Source of the DNA: Streptomyces sp. SBT349
Lineage (GTDB): Bacteria; Actinomycetota; Actinomycetes; Streptomycetales; Streptomycetaceae
Reading direction: 5' to 3'
NCBI RefSeq assembly: GCF_001083795.1
Contig: NZ_LAVK01000015.1
Location: forward strand, 1 to 45,034
Length of the DNA: 45,034 nt
The stretch's first letter is position 1; every line of letters begins with the position of its first letter. The translations under genes and the position numbers were made by a program. A model generated the notes under the pieces. The model saw only the letters and a list, made by a program, of their open reading frames with translations. It did no database searches and was not told the origin of the DNA. This document shows, one piece after another, positions 1 through 8,488 of this stretch.

Positions 1-136
1 CGGGCACACAGCCCGGCTATCCCCTCGAACCACGACTCGACCCGCTCAACCACCAGTCCATCAGCACACAGTCACACCAACGAGACCCAACGCCATCCGT
101 CACGCCAGCTGCGGTTGCAGTACTAGCCGGCCGCGT

Positions 137-159
137 GCACGGCGGCTTTCCCGCCGTGC
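137..159. terminator. Perfect 9-bp hairpin, terminator-like
   Basis: Arms GCACGGCGG (137-145) and CCGCCGTGC (151-159) are exact reverse complements around the 5-base loop CTTTC. There is no T-tract, as is usual for actinomycete terminators. It lies 60 bases before the SRPBCC start, so it could end a gene left of the window or fold in the leader of the SRPBCC mRNA. Positions 1-136 hold nothing I recognise. Confidence 0.45.
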
Positions 160-219
160 CGGGGTGCACCGCGCGCGGTACCGTGACGACTGGGAAGCCC
201 CGGAGTCCCGGAGAACACC

Positions 220-696
220 ATGGTCGAGGCCGTCGTCACCATCCGTCGCCCCCCGAGCGACGTGTTCGCGTTCTATCGGGACTTCAGCAACCTCCCGCGT
301 TTCCTGGGAGACGTGATGGCCGTCGAGCTGAAGGACCCCGTGACCTCGCGGTGGACGGTGCAAGGGCCGATGGGCCTCCGGGTCCGCTGGACGGTGGAAG
401 TGACCGCGGAACGCGCCGACGAGCTGATTCGCTACCGGACGACGGGTCCGCCCGGCACGCGGGGGCGGTGGGCGATCCACTTCACCCCCGGGGACGACCC
501 GGGCAGCACGGCGGTCCGCGCGGTGATGACGACCCCCTTCGGGGGACTGGGACGCACCACGCTGCGCCTGATCGGAAAGCCCCCGCAGGCCGAGGCGGCG
601 GCGAACCTGCGGAGGCTGAAACAGCTCATGGAGACCGGAGAGGTCACCGACACCAGCCACTCCGTTCCGGGAAAGTTCGGCGCGCGCCGCGGCTGA
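220..696 (+). CDS. SRPBCC family protein (polyketide cyclase/dehydrase-like)
   Basis: This 158-residue protein has the pattern of a START/SRPBCC lipid- or ligand-binding fold. It opens with a strand and helix (VEAVVTIRRPPSDVFAFYRD), followed by an aromatic FSNLPRFL segment, antiparallel strands with alternating Trp and Arg (residues ~44-115), and a C-terminal helix (AEAAANLRRLKQLMET) that would cap the cavity. Such proteins bind hydrophobic ligands or act in membrane or cell-wall homeostasis, and the fold alone does not name the ligand. There is no signal peptide. The ATG follows GGAGAACACC, a fair ribosome binding site. It converges on the S8 protease gene with a 49-base gap. The family call is good and the function is unknown. 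Confidence 0.8.
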   Translation: MVEAVVTIRRPPSDVFAFYRDFSNLPRFLGDVMAVELKDPVTSRWTVQGPMGLRVRWTVEVTAERADELIRYRTTGPPGTRGRWAIHFTPGDDPGSTAVRAVMTTPFGGLGRTTLRLIGKPPQAEAAANLRRLKQLMETGEVTDTSHSVPGKFGARRG

Positions 697-745
697 CCAC
701 CGCACCCACCGCACGCACCTCGGCCGGCGGCAGGCCGCGGGCGGT

Positions 746-2284
746 TCACTCCGGCATGGCGGCCCCGATCGAGGTCAGCGCGGCCCGCAGGTCGGGCAGC
801 GGCCCGATGTGCCGGTCGGCCGTGACCGGCCCCTGCGGCCGGCCGGTCTCCACCAGGACGTCGCGGATCCGTTCCGCCGTCCACGGCTCCTGCCCGGTGG
901 ACGTGACGTAGGACTGGATCGCCGCCACCGCCACCGTGACGATCGGGCCCGCGCCCGACGTGCCGCCGAACGAGTCCGTGTAGCCGGCGTCGGGGTCGTC
1001 GCCGCCGCAGTACAGCGTGCAGTACCCCGTGGTGACGATCCCGTGGCCCCAGCCCTGGAGGTCGAACCGCGCGCCGTGGTTGGAGAAGTCGAGGCGCTCG
1101 CGGGTGCCGCTGTCACCGGCGCCGACGAGTATCGAGCCGGAGCTGTTCCCGGAGCGGAACCACGGCTGCCCGTCCCTGGTGTAGGCGGGATGGTCGGTGC
1201 TGTTGTGGCCGTTGCCGCCGGTCGCCACGACCGTGACGCCCAGGCCGGTCAGCACCCGGATCGCCTCGTGCACGGGGACGTTCCACTCCAGCGGCGCGTA
1301 GCACGTGCCGGGGTCCGCGGGGCAGTCCGCGTCCGGGATCACCTGGCCGCCCTGCTGCTCCAGCAGCACCACGTCACCGGGCCGGAGGAACGGTTCGCCG
1401 CCCTCGTCCCCCAGCGCGGCGAGGAAGGCCAGCGCAGGCCCCGGACGCCACGCGGTGTCGCCGTTCGGGGACGCCTCGACCGGTGAGATGCCGTGGATCT
1501 CGGCTTCGGGGACTCCGCCGGTCACGCCGTAGCCGTTGTCCACGGCGGAGAGCTCGCCGAAGACCGCCGTACCGTGGTCGTCACCGAACGTGTCGACGCG
1601 GACGAACCGGTCCCGGCCCAGGTCGGTCGACCAGTCGAGCTGGAGATCCTCGTGGAACGGGTTCCAGTTGTATTCGAGATCGACGATCCTGATCCCCTCG
1701 CCTCGCGCCCCCGGGATCCCGCGCGAGAAGTCCGCGTCGATCCCGTTGACGGCGGCCGGGCCGAAGTGGCGCTGCGACGGGGTGAAGTCCGGGGTCTCGG
1801 CCGGCTGCCCGCCGGCCGCGGGCGGTGGGGCGGGCTCCGGAGCCGGCTCGGCGAACGCGACCTCCGGCAGCGCGCGGAGCTCGGCCAGGACCTCGTCGGC
1901 GTCGGTCCCGGCCGGCAGGGCCAGCGTGTACCAGGAGGCGAGGTCCGGCACCGGCTCGCCGCGAAGGCGCGCCTCCCGGGAGGCGTCGCGCAGCCCGCGC
2001 GCCGCGTCGTCGTCCAGGAACGGCGTGAGAGCGCGGGCGTCATGGCGGTCCAGCAGGTCCCGCATCCGCGGCAGGTCCCGCCCGTCGGCGCCGTGCACGG
2101 CCCGGCCGGAGCCGCGGACGTTCAGCGCCTCGTCGAACTTGACCTCGACGAGGACGTCCGCGCTGGTCGGTTCGGGGCCGAGGGCCTCGGCGCGGTCACC
2201 GGCCGGCCCGGGGCCCGCGGCGCCGGTCAGGCCGAACACCGCGACCGTGGCGAGCGCGACTCCCAGGAGGAGCTGTCGGGTCAT
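746..2284 (-). CDS. Secreted S8 (subtilisin-like) serine peptidase
   Basis: This 512-residue protein starts with a signal peptide (residues 1 to ~23, MTRQLLLGVALATVAVFG). A propeptide-like region follows to ~150, with a Pro/Glu-rich stretch (PAPEPAPPPA) and a catalytic domain from ~165. The catalytic triad is visible: Asp202 in RIVDLEYNW, His237 in DDHGTAVFG and Ser443 in FGGTSGAGP. The oxyanion Asn is probably N358 in ATGGNGHN. It should be secreted and degrade protein. The start ATG lies only 14 bases after the M64 peptidase stop in the same direction, so the two are likely one transcript. The Asp motif (DLEYNWN) differs from the usual DTG/DSG of subtilases. A longer open frame continues upstream into the M64 gene in another frame, but it has no coding sense there. 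Confidence 0.88.
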   Translation of the reverse strand: MTRQLLLGVALATVAVFGLTGAAGPGPAGDRAEALGPEPTSADVLVEVKFDEALNVRGSGRAVHGADGRDLPRMRDLLDRHDARALTPFLDDDAARGLRDASREARLRGEPVPDLASWYTLALPAGTDADEVLAELRALPEVAFAEPAPEPAPPPAAGGQPAETPDFTPSQRHFGPAAVNGIDADFSRGIPGARGEGIRIVDLEYNWNPFHEDLQLDWSTDLGRDRFVRVDTFGDDHGTAVFGELSAVDNGYGVTGGVPEAEIHGISPVEASPNGDTAWRPGPALAFLAALGDEGGEPFLRPGDVVLLEQQGGQVIPDADCPADPGTCYAPLEWNVPVHEAIRVLTGLGVTVVATGGNGHNSTDHPAYTRDGQPWFRSGNSSGSILVGAGDSGTRERLDFSNHGARFDLQGWGHGIVTTGYCTLYCGGDDPDAGYTDSFGGTSGAGPIVTVAVAAIQSYVTSTGQEPWTAERIRDVLVETGRPQGPVTADRHIGPLPDLRAALTSIGAAMPE

Positions 2285-2298
2285 GGCGTGCTCTCCTC

Positions 2299-4887
2299 TC
2301 ACAGGTCGGCGCAGTCGCCCGAGGCGCGGCCGGTGATGTCGTTGGCGGCTTCGAAGTCGGCGGCCGGTGCGCTGTTCCCGGTGCAGCTCAGCCGGCCGGT
2401 GAAGCTGTTGCCGGCCAGTACCGGACCGTAGGCGTGGCCGAACTCGCTGAAGCGCTCGGCCCACTGGTTCGGCGGCACCTGCGCGTTGCCCGTGAGAGCG
2501 ACGGCACCGGTGAACGTGGTGCCGGCCGCCGTGATCCCGCTCGTCGTCCCGGACAGGTCGACGCGGCCGTGGACCGTGGAGCCGAAGAGCTGGACCACGT
2601 CGGCGCCCTCGGCGACGAGACGTCCCGCGAGCGAGCTGTCCCGCACCACGAGCGACGCCCCCGGACGGACCGTCACGTCGCCGCTCACCCGCGCGTTCTC
2701 CAGGCACACGACGCCTTCGGTGACCACGAGGTCTCCGCTCCGGGCTCCGGTGACGGTGTCGGCGCACTCCGGGGACTCGCCGGGCAGGACGGTGGCCCGG
2801 TACTCCTCGGCCCGGCCGATGTTGCCGGACGGGTCGATGGCCCGGTGCTCCACCGTGTGCGTCCCGTACCCGGGGACGAACGGCCCGTTCGGGTCGTCCG
2901 GGCCGTAGTTCCGCTCGAACGCCGCCTTGGACAGCCCGCCCGTGCCGAGGTTGCCGTAGATGAGCGCCTTGGCCTCGGTGCCCGCCTGGCGGAACCGGAA
3001 CGGCGAGTCGGGCATCGGCTCCTCCGGGAAGCCGAAGTAGTTGTACCAGCCGTCCTCGTTCAGCCGGAGCTCTCCGACGACGAAGGGCTCGCCGTCGTAG
3101 CCGGTCCGGTCGTCCCGCGGTTCCAGCCGCATGTCCCAGCCCTCGAAGTAGACGGGATGCTCGACGTTGCCGTCGTCCAGCGTGGTCAGCGGGTCGGACA
3201 GGGTCCTGGGAGCCGTCGGAAGGACGTTGTCGACCGTCCAGGCGACCGTGTCCGGCGCGCCGTCCGTGACGGCGGGGTCGGTCACCGTGGCCGTGAGCTC
3301 GTGCGTCCCCTCGTCCAGGTCGAGCGCCCCGAGGTCCAGGTTCCGGGCCGTGCCCGGCGTCTGGACCTCCTCGCCGTCCAGCCGCCACGCGATGTCCAGC
3401 ACGCGGTCGCGCGGGTGCGCGGTCACGGCGAAGACGACCTCGTCGTGGGCGACGGGCTGGTCGTCGGGCGTCCAGGAGGTGAACTCGACGGGTGTCGAGG
3501 CGTCGGGACCGGTGGTGTGCGAGCCGACCGTCCACTGCCTGGTCTGCACGTAACGGGGCCCGTTGTAGCCGGAGTCGGTGGCGCCGCTGCCCGTGGAGGG
3601 GTTGCGGACCCAGTCGATGCCGTCCGGTCCGACCGGGTCGCGCACCTCGGCGTGGACGGCCGTTCCTGGTGCGAGGTCCAGCTCCGCCAGGTCGAGGTAG
3701 CGGTTGTCCGCCGTCTCCAGCACGTCGCCGTCCGGGCCCCCGATCCGCCACTCCACGTCGACCTCGTGGAACGCCGGCTGCATGGTCTCGACCCACAGGA
3801 CCCCGTCCCGCGGCACCTCGCCCTCGGGCGTGTTCCGGAGGTTCATCTCGCCCTCCAGCCGCTGGCCCGCGAGCCGGCCGGTCATGTGCTCCCTGCCGAC
3901 CTGGTCGAAGGGGAACCCGATCCACCGCATCATCGAGTGCTCGCTGGGCCGCCAGACGTTGGAGCCGCTGTAGACGCCGCTCTCGTGGCCGTCGGCGTCG
4001 GCGGCCCCGATGGTGCCGCCCGACTCGCTCTCCTCGCCCAGCCAGCGCCACCACTTGGCCTCGTTCGCGGTCATCTCCTCCGAGGACATCCGCGTGTGGT
4101 GGAACGAGTCCGGCTCACCGTCCTCGTGCGGCGGTCCGGGCTCGGGGCGGCTGGAGTACGGGTACTCGTCCTGGAGGGTGCCGAGGGAGTGCCCGAGTTC
4201 GTGCATCGAGATGAGCGGGCCCTGCGGGCTCCCGCCCGACGTCGTGGCGTGGAAGCCGCCGATCCCGCCGTAGGTGAAGGTGTTGAAGATCGCCAGCGTC
4301 TGGAGGTTGTCGGCGTCGGCGGGGATGCCGATCCGCGGGGCGACGTAGTCCTCCAGGTACATCGTCCGCTGCTCGTCGCCGGTGGGCGTGCCCTCCGGCA
4401 GCGCGGTTCCGGGGCCGCCCGGTCCGTCGTCGCCGCCGACGGTGTCGTTGTACACCGTGCCGCGGGAGAGCGGGTCGACGCATCCGTCGTCGTAGACCAG
4501 CCGCAGCGGCGTGAGCTTGTCCGGATCGGGGCCGCCCTCCTCGTCGGGGTCGCACCGCACGCCCGACTCGCCGGAGACGATCTCCAGCAGGTAGACGTTG
4601 ACGTAGTGCCGGTAGGTCCGGAACGGCTCGACCGACCACTGGACGGCCTGGTTCCGGTCGACGTCCTCCCGGCACTTCCCCAACTCGTCCTGCTGGTAGC
4701 CGTCACACATGATGATCAGGTTGAGCCGTTCCTCGGCGGGACCGGTCTCCTGGAGCGGGACCAGACGCGCCGACCCCACCTCCGGCCACTGGGGCTGCCC
4801 TTCCCGTGCCTGTCCGGTCGCCGGCGTCGCGATCAGCGATCCGGCGGCGACGACCAGCGAAAACAGAGCCGCGACTACGCGCCTCAC
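2299..4887 (-). CDS. Secreted M64 family zinc metallopeptidase (IgA peptidase M64-like)
   Basis: This 862-residue protein has a signal peptide (1 to ~27, cleaved near ATGQA). The metalloprotease region (~55-345) contains HELGHSLGTLQDEY, giving zinc ligands H229 and H233, catalytic E230 and a third ligand D240, as in family M64. Residues ~350-620 look like two or more Ig/FN3-like beta modules. The last ~150 residues carry short beta repeats (GDVTVRPGASLVVRDSSL, VVQLFGSTVHGRVDL) like a right-handed beta-helix or adhesin stalk. It is likely a secreted protease acting on glycoprotein or matrix substrates. It is first in a two-gene unit with the S8 protease. The family assignment is strong, but the natural substrate is unknown. 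Confidence 0.85.
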   Translation of the reverse strand: MRRVVAALFSLVVAAGSLIATPATGQAREGQPQWPEVGSARLVPLQETGPAEERLNLIIMCDGYQQDELGKCREDVDRNQAVQWSVEPFRTYRHYVNVYLLEIVSGESGVRCDPDEEGGPDPDKLTPLRLVYDDGCVDPLSRGTVYNDTVGGDDGPGGPGTALPEGTPTGDEQRTMYLEDYVAPRIGIPADADNLQTLAIFNTFTYGGIGGFHATTSGGSPQGPLISMHELGHSLGTLQDEYPYSSRPEPGPPHEDGEPDSFHHTRMSSEEMTANEAKWWRWLGEESESGGTIGAADADGHESGVYSGSNVWRPSEHSMMRWIGFPFDQVGREHMTGRLAGQRLEGEMNLRNTPEGEVPRDGVLWVETMQPAFHEVDVEWRIGGPDGDVLETADNRYLDLAELDLAPGTAVHAEVRDPVGPDGIDWVRNPSTGSGATDSGYNGPRYVQTRQWTVGSHTTGPDASTPVEFTSWTPDDQPVAHDEVVFAVTAHPRDRVLDIAWRLDGEEVQTPGTARNLDLGALDLDEGTHELTATVTDPAVTDGAPDTVAWTVDNVLPTAPRTLSDPLTTLDDGNVEHPVYFEGWDMRLEPRDDRTGYDGEPFVVGELRLNEDGWYNYFGFPEEPMPDSPFRFRQAGTEAKALIYGNLGTGGLSKAAFERNYGPDDPNGPFVPGYGTHTVEHRAIDPSGNIGRAEEYRATVLPGESPECADTVTGARSGDLVVTEGVVCLENARVSGDVTVRPGASLVVRDSSLAGRLVAEGADVVQLFGSTVHGRVDLSGTTSGITAAGTTFTGAVALTGNAQVPPNQWAERFSEFGHAYGPVLAGNSFTGRLSCTGNSAPAADFEAANDITGRASGDCADL

Positions 4888-4923
4888 CCGCGCTCACCTC
4901 CGAGGTGTGTCCGAATCCAGTGC

Positions 4924-4956
4924 CCCGGTCGGTGCGGCGCATACCCACCGACCGGG
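4924..4956 (-). terminator. 11-bp perfect inverted repeat, terminator after GH127
   Basis: CCCGGTCGGTG (4924-4934) and CACCGACCGGG (4946-4956) are exact reverse complements with an 11-base spacer. It sits between the GH127 stop (4983) and the M64 start (4887), both transcribed leftward, so it most likely ends the GH127 transcript. It could instead be an operator for the protease pair, being 37 bases upstream of the M64 start. Confidence 0.55.
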
Positions 4957-4982
4957 AGTGATGACGGGGACCCGCCCGCCTC

Positions 4983-7349
4983 CTAGGGGCGGAGTTCGCG
5001 CTCCGCCCGTGCGGCGTGGCCGGTCAGGGTGGTGCGTTCGGCGGGGGAGAGGAGGCCGGCGGCGACCCAGTCGTCCGCGACCTCCGTCACCCGGCGCACG
5101 AAGGCGTCGTGGGTGGCGAACGGTGCGCCGTCCCAGAGCACGTCGAGGAAGGTCAGGCCGTCGTCGCCGGGCGAGGCGACGCCGTCGACGGGCACGTCGT
5201 AGTGCGGCAGGTCGTCGTCGCGCTTGCGGTTCGGCACGCCGGTGGCGAGGGTGCCGAAGACCACCTCGGGCTCGACCCGCCTGAAGTACGGGGACTGGCG
5301 CCGGGTGTCCCCCACGTAGTGCGGGCGCAGCGTGAGGCCGTCCGCGGTGAAGGTCTGGCCGTCGCTGGGGGTGATCGCCGCCCGGGAGTAGTCGCCGTCG
5401 CGCTTCAGATGGCGGTAGAGGGTGAGTTCCCGGAAGCCGCCCTCGCCCGGGTCGCCGAGGATCGGCATCAGCAGCGGACCGAAGAAGACCGACTGGGTGT
5501 CAGGGCGGTCGATGGCCCGCTCGATGCGGATGCCGAACGGCATGGCGATCTCGATGGTGTCGCCGGGGCTCCAGGTGCGGCTGAGCGTGAGGTAGCTGCC
5601 GGGCCGCGCGGGCGGACCGGCCGCGCGGCGGCCGTTGACCGACACCGCGAAGCCGTGCGGGGTGCCGGCCACCCAGCCGGGGACGCGCAGCGCGATGTCG
5701 AGCGGGCCGCTGCCGTCGACGGTCAGCGTGGTGCCCTGTTCACGCGGGAAGTCGGTCCGCTGGGTGATCGTGAACCCCCGGTCGGCCCAGGTCAGGGTCG
5801 AGGCGGTGTAGAGGTTGACCCAGAGGGTGGATCCGTCGGCCGAGTGGAAGTAGACCGCTTCCTGGTACTTGGTGTGGTTCTCCAGGCCGGTGCCGCCGCA
5901 GCAGGTCCCGGTGTTGCCGTACTCGCGCCGGGAACCGGGCGTCAGCGGCTGGAAGTACACGAGCTGCGGGTCGTCGACGTCGTCGGTGTCGGCGCGCTGC
6001 CCGGCGATCATGTTGACCAGGCCGCGCTCGTAGTAGTCCATGTACGCGGGATCGGGGTCGAAGAGGAACAGGTTGCGCGCCAGCTTGAGCAGGTTGTAGG
6101 TGGTGCACGTCTCGGCGCCGTCGGAGCCGATGGCGTGGGCGACGTTGCCCCGGTTCTGGAACAGCTCCGGGTTGTCGTCGGACCCGGGGTAGGTCCCGCT
6201 GGTGCCGCCGTGGGCGAACATGCGATGGGGGACCACCATGCCGAAGAAGTTCCTCGCGGCGAGCCGGTAGTCCTCCTCCCCGGTCTGCTCGTGGATCCGC
6301 AGGTAGCCCACGAAGTTGGGGACGTGCGTGTTGGCGTGCAGGCGGTTGGGCCGGCGCCGGCCGGGGCGGGTCGCGTCGGTGGTGACGAGGATGTCGCGGT
6401 CCTCCACGCAGGCGTCGAACAGCGACTCCCGGCTGTCGAAGCACCTGGCCGTCTGAAGGTGCCGCTCGTCCCCGGTCAGCGCGTGGATCTCGGCGAGGAC
6501 CTCGTTGGCGCCGCCGTACTCTCCCGCGATGTAGGTGTCCCACATCAGGTTCAGGTCGTCCCTGGTGACCGGCCCGGCGTAGTCGGGATGGCCGATGTCG
6601 CCGAGGGTCAGCGCCAGATGCGCCCAGTCCGCCATCCCGAGGACGATGTCGAACGCCCGCCTGCTGCCGGTGAGCGTGTAGGCGTCGAGGAGGCCGCGCA
6701 TGATCTTGTGCTGGGTGTACCACGGCGCCCAGGTGTGGGTGTCCGGGTCGCCGCCGTAGAGGGCGAACCGCGGCGGGCCTACGCGCAGCACGACGTCCTC
6801 GGGCAGGGCGCCCAGATAGCCGGGGTGGACGGTCCGGCCACGCAACGCGCTCTGGCACTCGCCGAGTTCGCCCACCATCCAGTCGAGCTTGTCCTGGAAG
6901 ACCCGCTCACCCCGGTCGGCGGAGGACTGCGCCAGCGCGGTCAGGTAGTGGCCCGCCCAGTGGCCGCTGAGCAGGCCGCCGTCCTCCCAGCCGCCGGGAA
7001 CGGTGACGCCGGGCGGGTTGGGCCGCCCCGCGGTGTCGTTGAACAGCACGAGGAAGCGCCGTTCGTCGTACCGCTCGACGAAGCGCTTGATCCGGTCGCG
7101 TTTCTCCTGGAAGAGGCCGGGCCCCAGGGCCACCTGGGGCAGGGTGAAGGGCCGGATGGGCGCCGTGCTGCCCGCCCCGACGTACGGCGGAAGATCCCGC
7201 ACCGGCACGCGAGCCGCCGCGGTCGCCGCGGTCGCCGGTGGTGCCGCGTGGGCGGTCGCCAGCGATCCGGCCGTGGCCGCGGAGGCGACTCCGACGGCGG
7301 AGGCACGCATGAAGTCGCGCCGCCTCCATGCCCGATCGGGGTTCGGCAT
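4983..7349 (-). CDS. GH127 beta-L-arabinofuranosidase (DUF1680 family), Tat-exported
   Basis: This 788-residue protein begins with a twin-arginine signal (RRRDFMRASAVGVASAATAG, AHA cleavage near 36), so it should be exported folded. The rest is an (alpha/alpha)6-barrel DUF1680 protein. The zinc/cysteine site known from HypBA1-type GH127 enzymes is present: E413 and C415 in AETCTTYN, and C483-C484 in GTCCGGTGLENH. One of these paired cysteines is the nucleophile in the characterised enzyme. The expected activity is release of beta-L-arabinofuranose from plant cell-wall glycoproteins or arabinans. I chose the ATG at 7349 because it opens the Tat signal and follows AAGGGGCGTGAC; the open frame continues upstream without sense. 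It has its own promoter and operator-like repeat. A GH43 enzyme with an arabinose-binding AbfB domain lies 6 kb away. Confidence 0.87.
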   Translation of the reverse strand: MPNPDRAWRRRDFMRASAVGVASAATAGSLATAHAAPPATAATAAARVPVRDLPPYVGAGSTAPIRPFTLPQVALGPGLFQEKRDRIKRFVERYDERRFLVLFNDTAGRPNPPGVTVPGGWEDGGLLSGHWAGHYLTALAQSSADRGERVFQDKLDWMVGELGECQSALRGRTVHPGYLGALPEDVVLRVGPPRFALYGGDPDTHTWAPWYTQHKIMRGLLDAYTLTGSRRAFDIVLGMADWAHLALTLGDIGHPDYAGPVTRDDLNLMWDTYIAGEYGGANEVLAEIHALTGDERHLQTARCFDSRESLFDACVEDRDILVTTDATRPGRRRPNRLHANTHVPNFVGYLRIHEQTGEEDYRLAARNFFGMVVPHRMFAHGGTSGTYPGSDDNPELFQNRGNVAHAIGSDGAETCTTYNLLKLARNLFLFDPDPAYMDYYERGLVNMIAGQRADTDDVDDPQLVYFQPLTPGSRREYGNTGTCCGGTGLENHTKYQEAVYFHSADGSTLWVNLYTASTLTWADRGFTITQRTDFPREQGTTLTVDGSGPLDIALRVPGWVAGTPHGFAVSVNGRRAAGPPARPGSYLTLSRTWSPGDTIEIAMPFGIRIERAIDRPDTQSVFFGPLLMPILGDPGEGGFRELTLYRHLKRDGDYSRAAITPSDGQTFTADGLTLRPHYVGDTRRQSPYFRRVEPEVVFGTLATGVPNRKRDDDLPHYDVPVDGVASPGDDGLTFLDVLWDGAPFATHDAFVRRVTEVADDWVAAGLLSPAERTTLTGHAARAERELRP

Positions 7350-7365
7350 GTCACGCCCCTTCCCC

Positions 7366-7404
7366 GTGTTCGGGATGTCGAACGGTATGTGATGTTCCGA
7401 ACAC
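7366..7404 (-). promoter_or_regulatory. Operator-like inverted repeat upstream of GH127
   Basis: GTGTTCGG (7366-7373) and CCGAACAC (7397-7404) are exact reverse complements, and the match extends to 11 of 14 bases per arm. The right part contains the odd palindrome TGTTCCGAACA (7393-7403). The repeat starts about where transcription would begin from the promoter at 7411-7439, so a bound repressor would block the start or elongation. The regulator is not in the window. Confidence 0.45.
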
Positions 7405-7410
7405 ACTCTC

Positions 7411-7439
7411 CGTCTAGTCGTCGATCGACCACCCGTCAA
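7411..7439 (-). promoter_or_regulatory. Candidate housekeeping promoter of the GH127 gene
   Basis: Read on the minus strand, TTGACG (7439-7434) and TAGACG (7416-7411) are separated by exactly 17 bases. This fits a vegetative (HrdB-like) promoter except for the last base of the -10. The start site would fall near 7404, giving a leader of ~55 bases that holds the inverted repeat at 7366-7404. Confidence 0.5.
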
Positions 7440-7471
7440 CACCCGCGGCACCGCGCCGCCCGGCGGGCGCG

Positions 7472-8422
7472 TCAGCCGGGCGCGAGGGCGGTGAGCGTGC
7501 GGCGGCCGTCCGGGTCGCCCAGGGTGGCCGGGACGAGGGCGATCTCGTCGAGACCGGCCTCGGCGTAGGTCTCCATCCGGGCGCGAACGGTGGCCTCGTC
7601 GCCGACCAGGCCGAGCACGCTCGCCGCCTCGCGCGGCAACGCGGCCACCCGCCGCTCGAACGGCACGCCGGCGCGGGCGAGTTCCACGGCCTCGGCGAAG
7701 CCGGCGCCCGCGAGGACGTCGGCGTAGCCGCGCACCGTGAGGTAGCCGGCGATGCCGCTCAGGATGTGCGCGTAGGAGTCGGCCGAGGGGTCCACGGCCA
7801 CCGGCAGCCAGGCGGCCAGCCGGGGCGGGTCCTGACGGCCCAGGCGCCGCGTCGCCGCGTCGAGCGAGGCCCGCAGCCGCCGCACCTGCTCGGGCGAGAC
7901 CATGTCGAGCACCATCCGGTCGGCGTGCTCCGCCGCCACGGCGATGGCGCGCTCGCCGAACGCGGCGACCGTCAACGGCCCGCCGGGCGGCCCCAGACGG
8001 CGCCGGAAGCCGCCGCCCCACTCGGCCACCCCCTCACCCATCAGCGCACGCACCGCCGCCGCGCTGTCCGCGAGCGCGCGGGCGACCCCGGCGCGCGAGC
8101 GGCCGTGCACCTCCTCGACGACACGGACGCTCGATGCCCCGAGCGCCACCCCCACCGGGCGCCCGACCAGCGCGGCGGCACCGGCCGCGCCCCGCGTGAT
8201 GCTCGCCGGGTCCCGCACCGAGACGGGCATGGGCCCGGCGGTCAGCGCGACCCGTTCGGTGCGCGTGCCGATCGCGGTGGCGAGCACGAACGCGTCCCAG
8301 GTCGGCCCCTCGCCCAGCCACACCTCCCGGTAGCCGAGCCGGTCGGCGAGCACGCCGACCCGCATGGCTTCGAGCGGCGGCCGGTCGTCTTCTCGGGAGG
8401 CTGCTACCACGCTGAGGTCCAT
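7472..8422 (-). CDS. LLM class F420/FMN-dependent oxidoreductase
   Basis: This ~316-residue protein has the bacterial luciferase-like TIM-barrel pattern: MDLSVVAASREDD, LADRLGYREVWLGEGPTWDAF, ATAIGTRTERVALTAGPMPV, then GVALGASS and a C-terminal GDEATVRARMETYAEAGLDEIALVP stretched over the last ~60 residues. The GDE...R...AGLDEI part is typical of actinobacterial F420-dependent members. The substrate is unknown. I chose the ATG at 8422 because it gives the usual start of the first beta strand. A GTG at 8431 would add three residues. The gap to the GH127 leader is 122 bases, so it is probably a separate unit. Confidence in the superfamily is high and in the cofactor moderate. Confidence 0.82.
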   Translation of the reverse strand: MDLSVVAASREDDRPPLEAMRVGVLADRLGYREVWLGEGPTWDAFVLATAIGTRTERVALTAGPMPVSVRDPASITRGAAGAAALVGRPVGVALGASSVRVVEEVHGRSRAGVARALADSAAAVRALMGEGVAEWGGGFRRRLGPPGGPLTVAAFGERAIAVAAEHADRMVLDMVSPEQVRRLRASLDAATRRLGRQDPPRLAAWLPVAVDPSADSYAHILSGIAGYLTVRGYADVLAGAGFAEAVELARAGVPFERRVAALPREAASVLGLVGDEATVRARMETYAEAGLDEIALVPATLGDPDGRRTLTALAPG

Positions 8423-8488
8423 GCCCAGCACCCTAGGAGAACCCCCGGGGCATCGCGGCCCGGCGCGGAGCGAGCCGCCGCGCGCGGC

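Noticed and set aside
746..4054. One giant leftward gene covering the S8 protease and part of the M64 gene
   Set aside because: The upstream part is Arg/Gly-rich shadow sequence. The S8 protein has its own signal peptide at the ATG at 2284.
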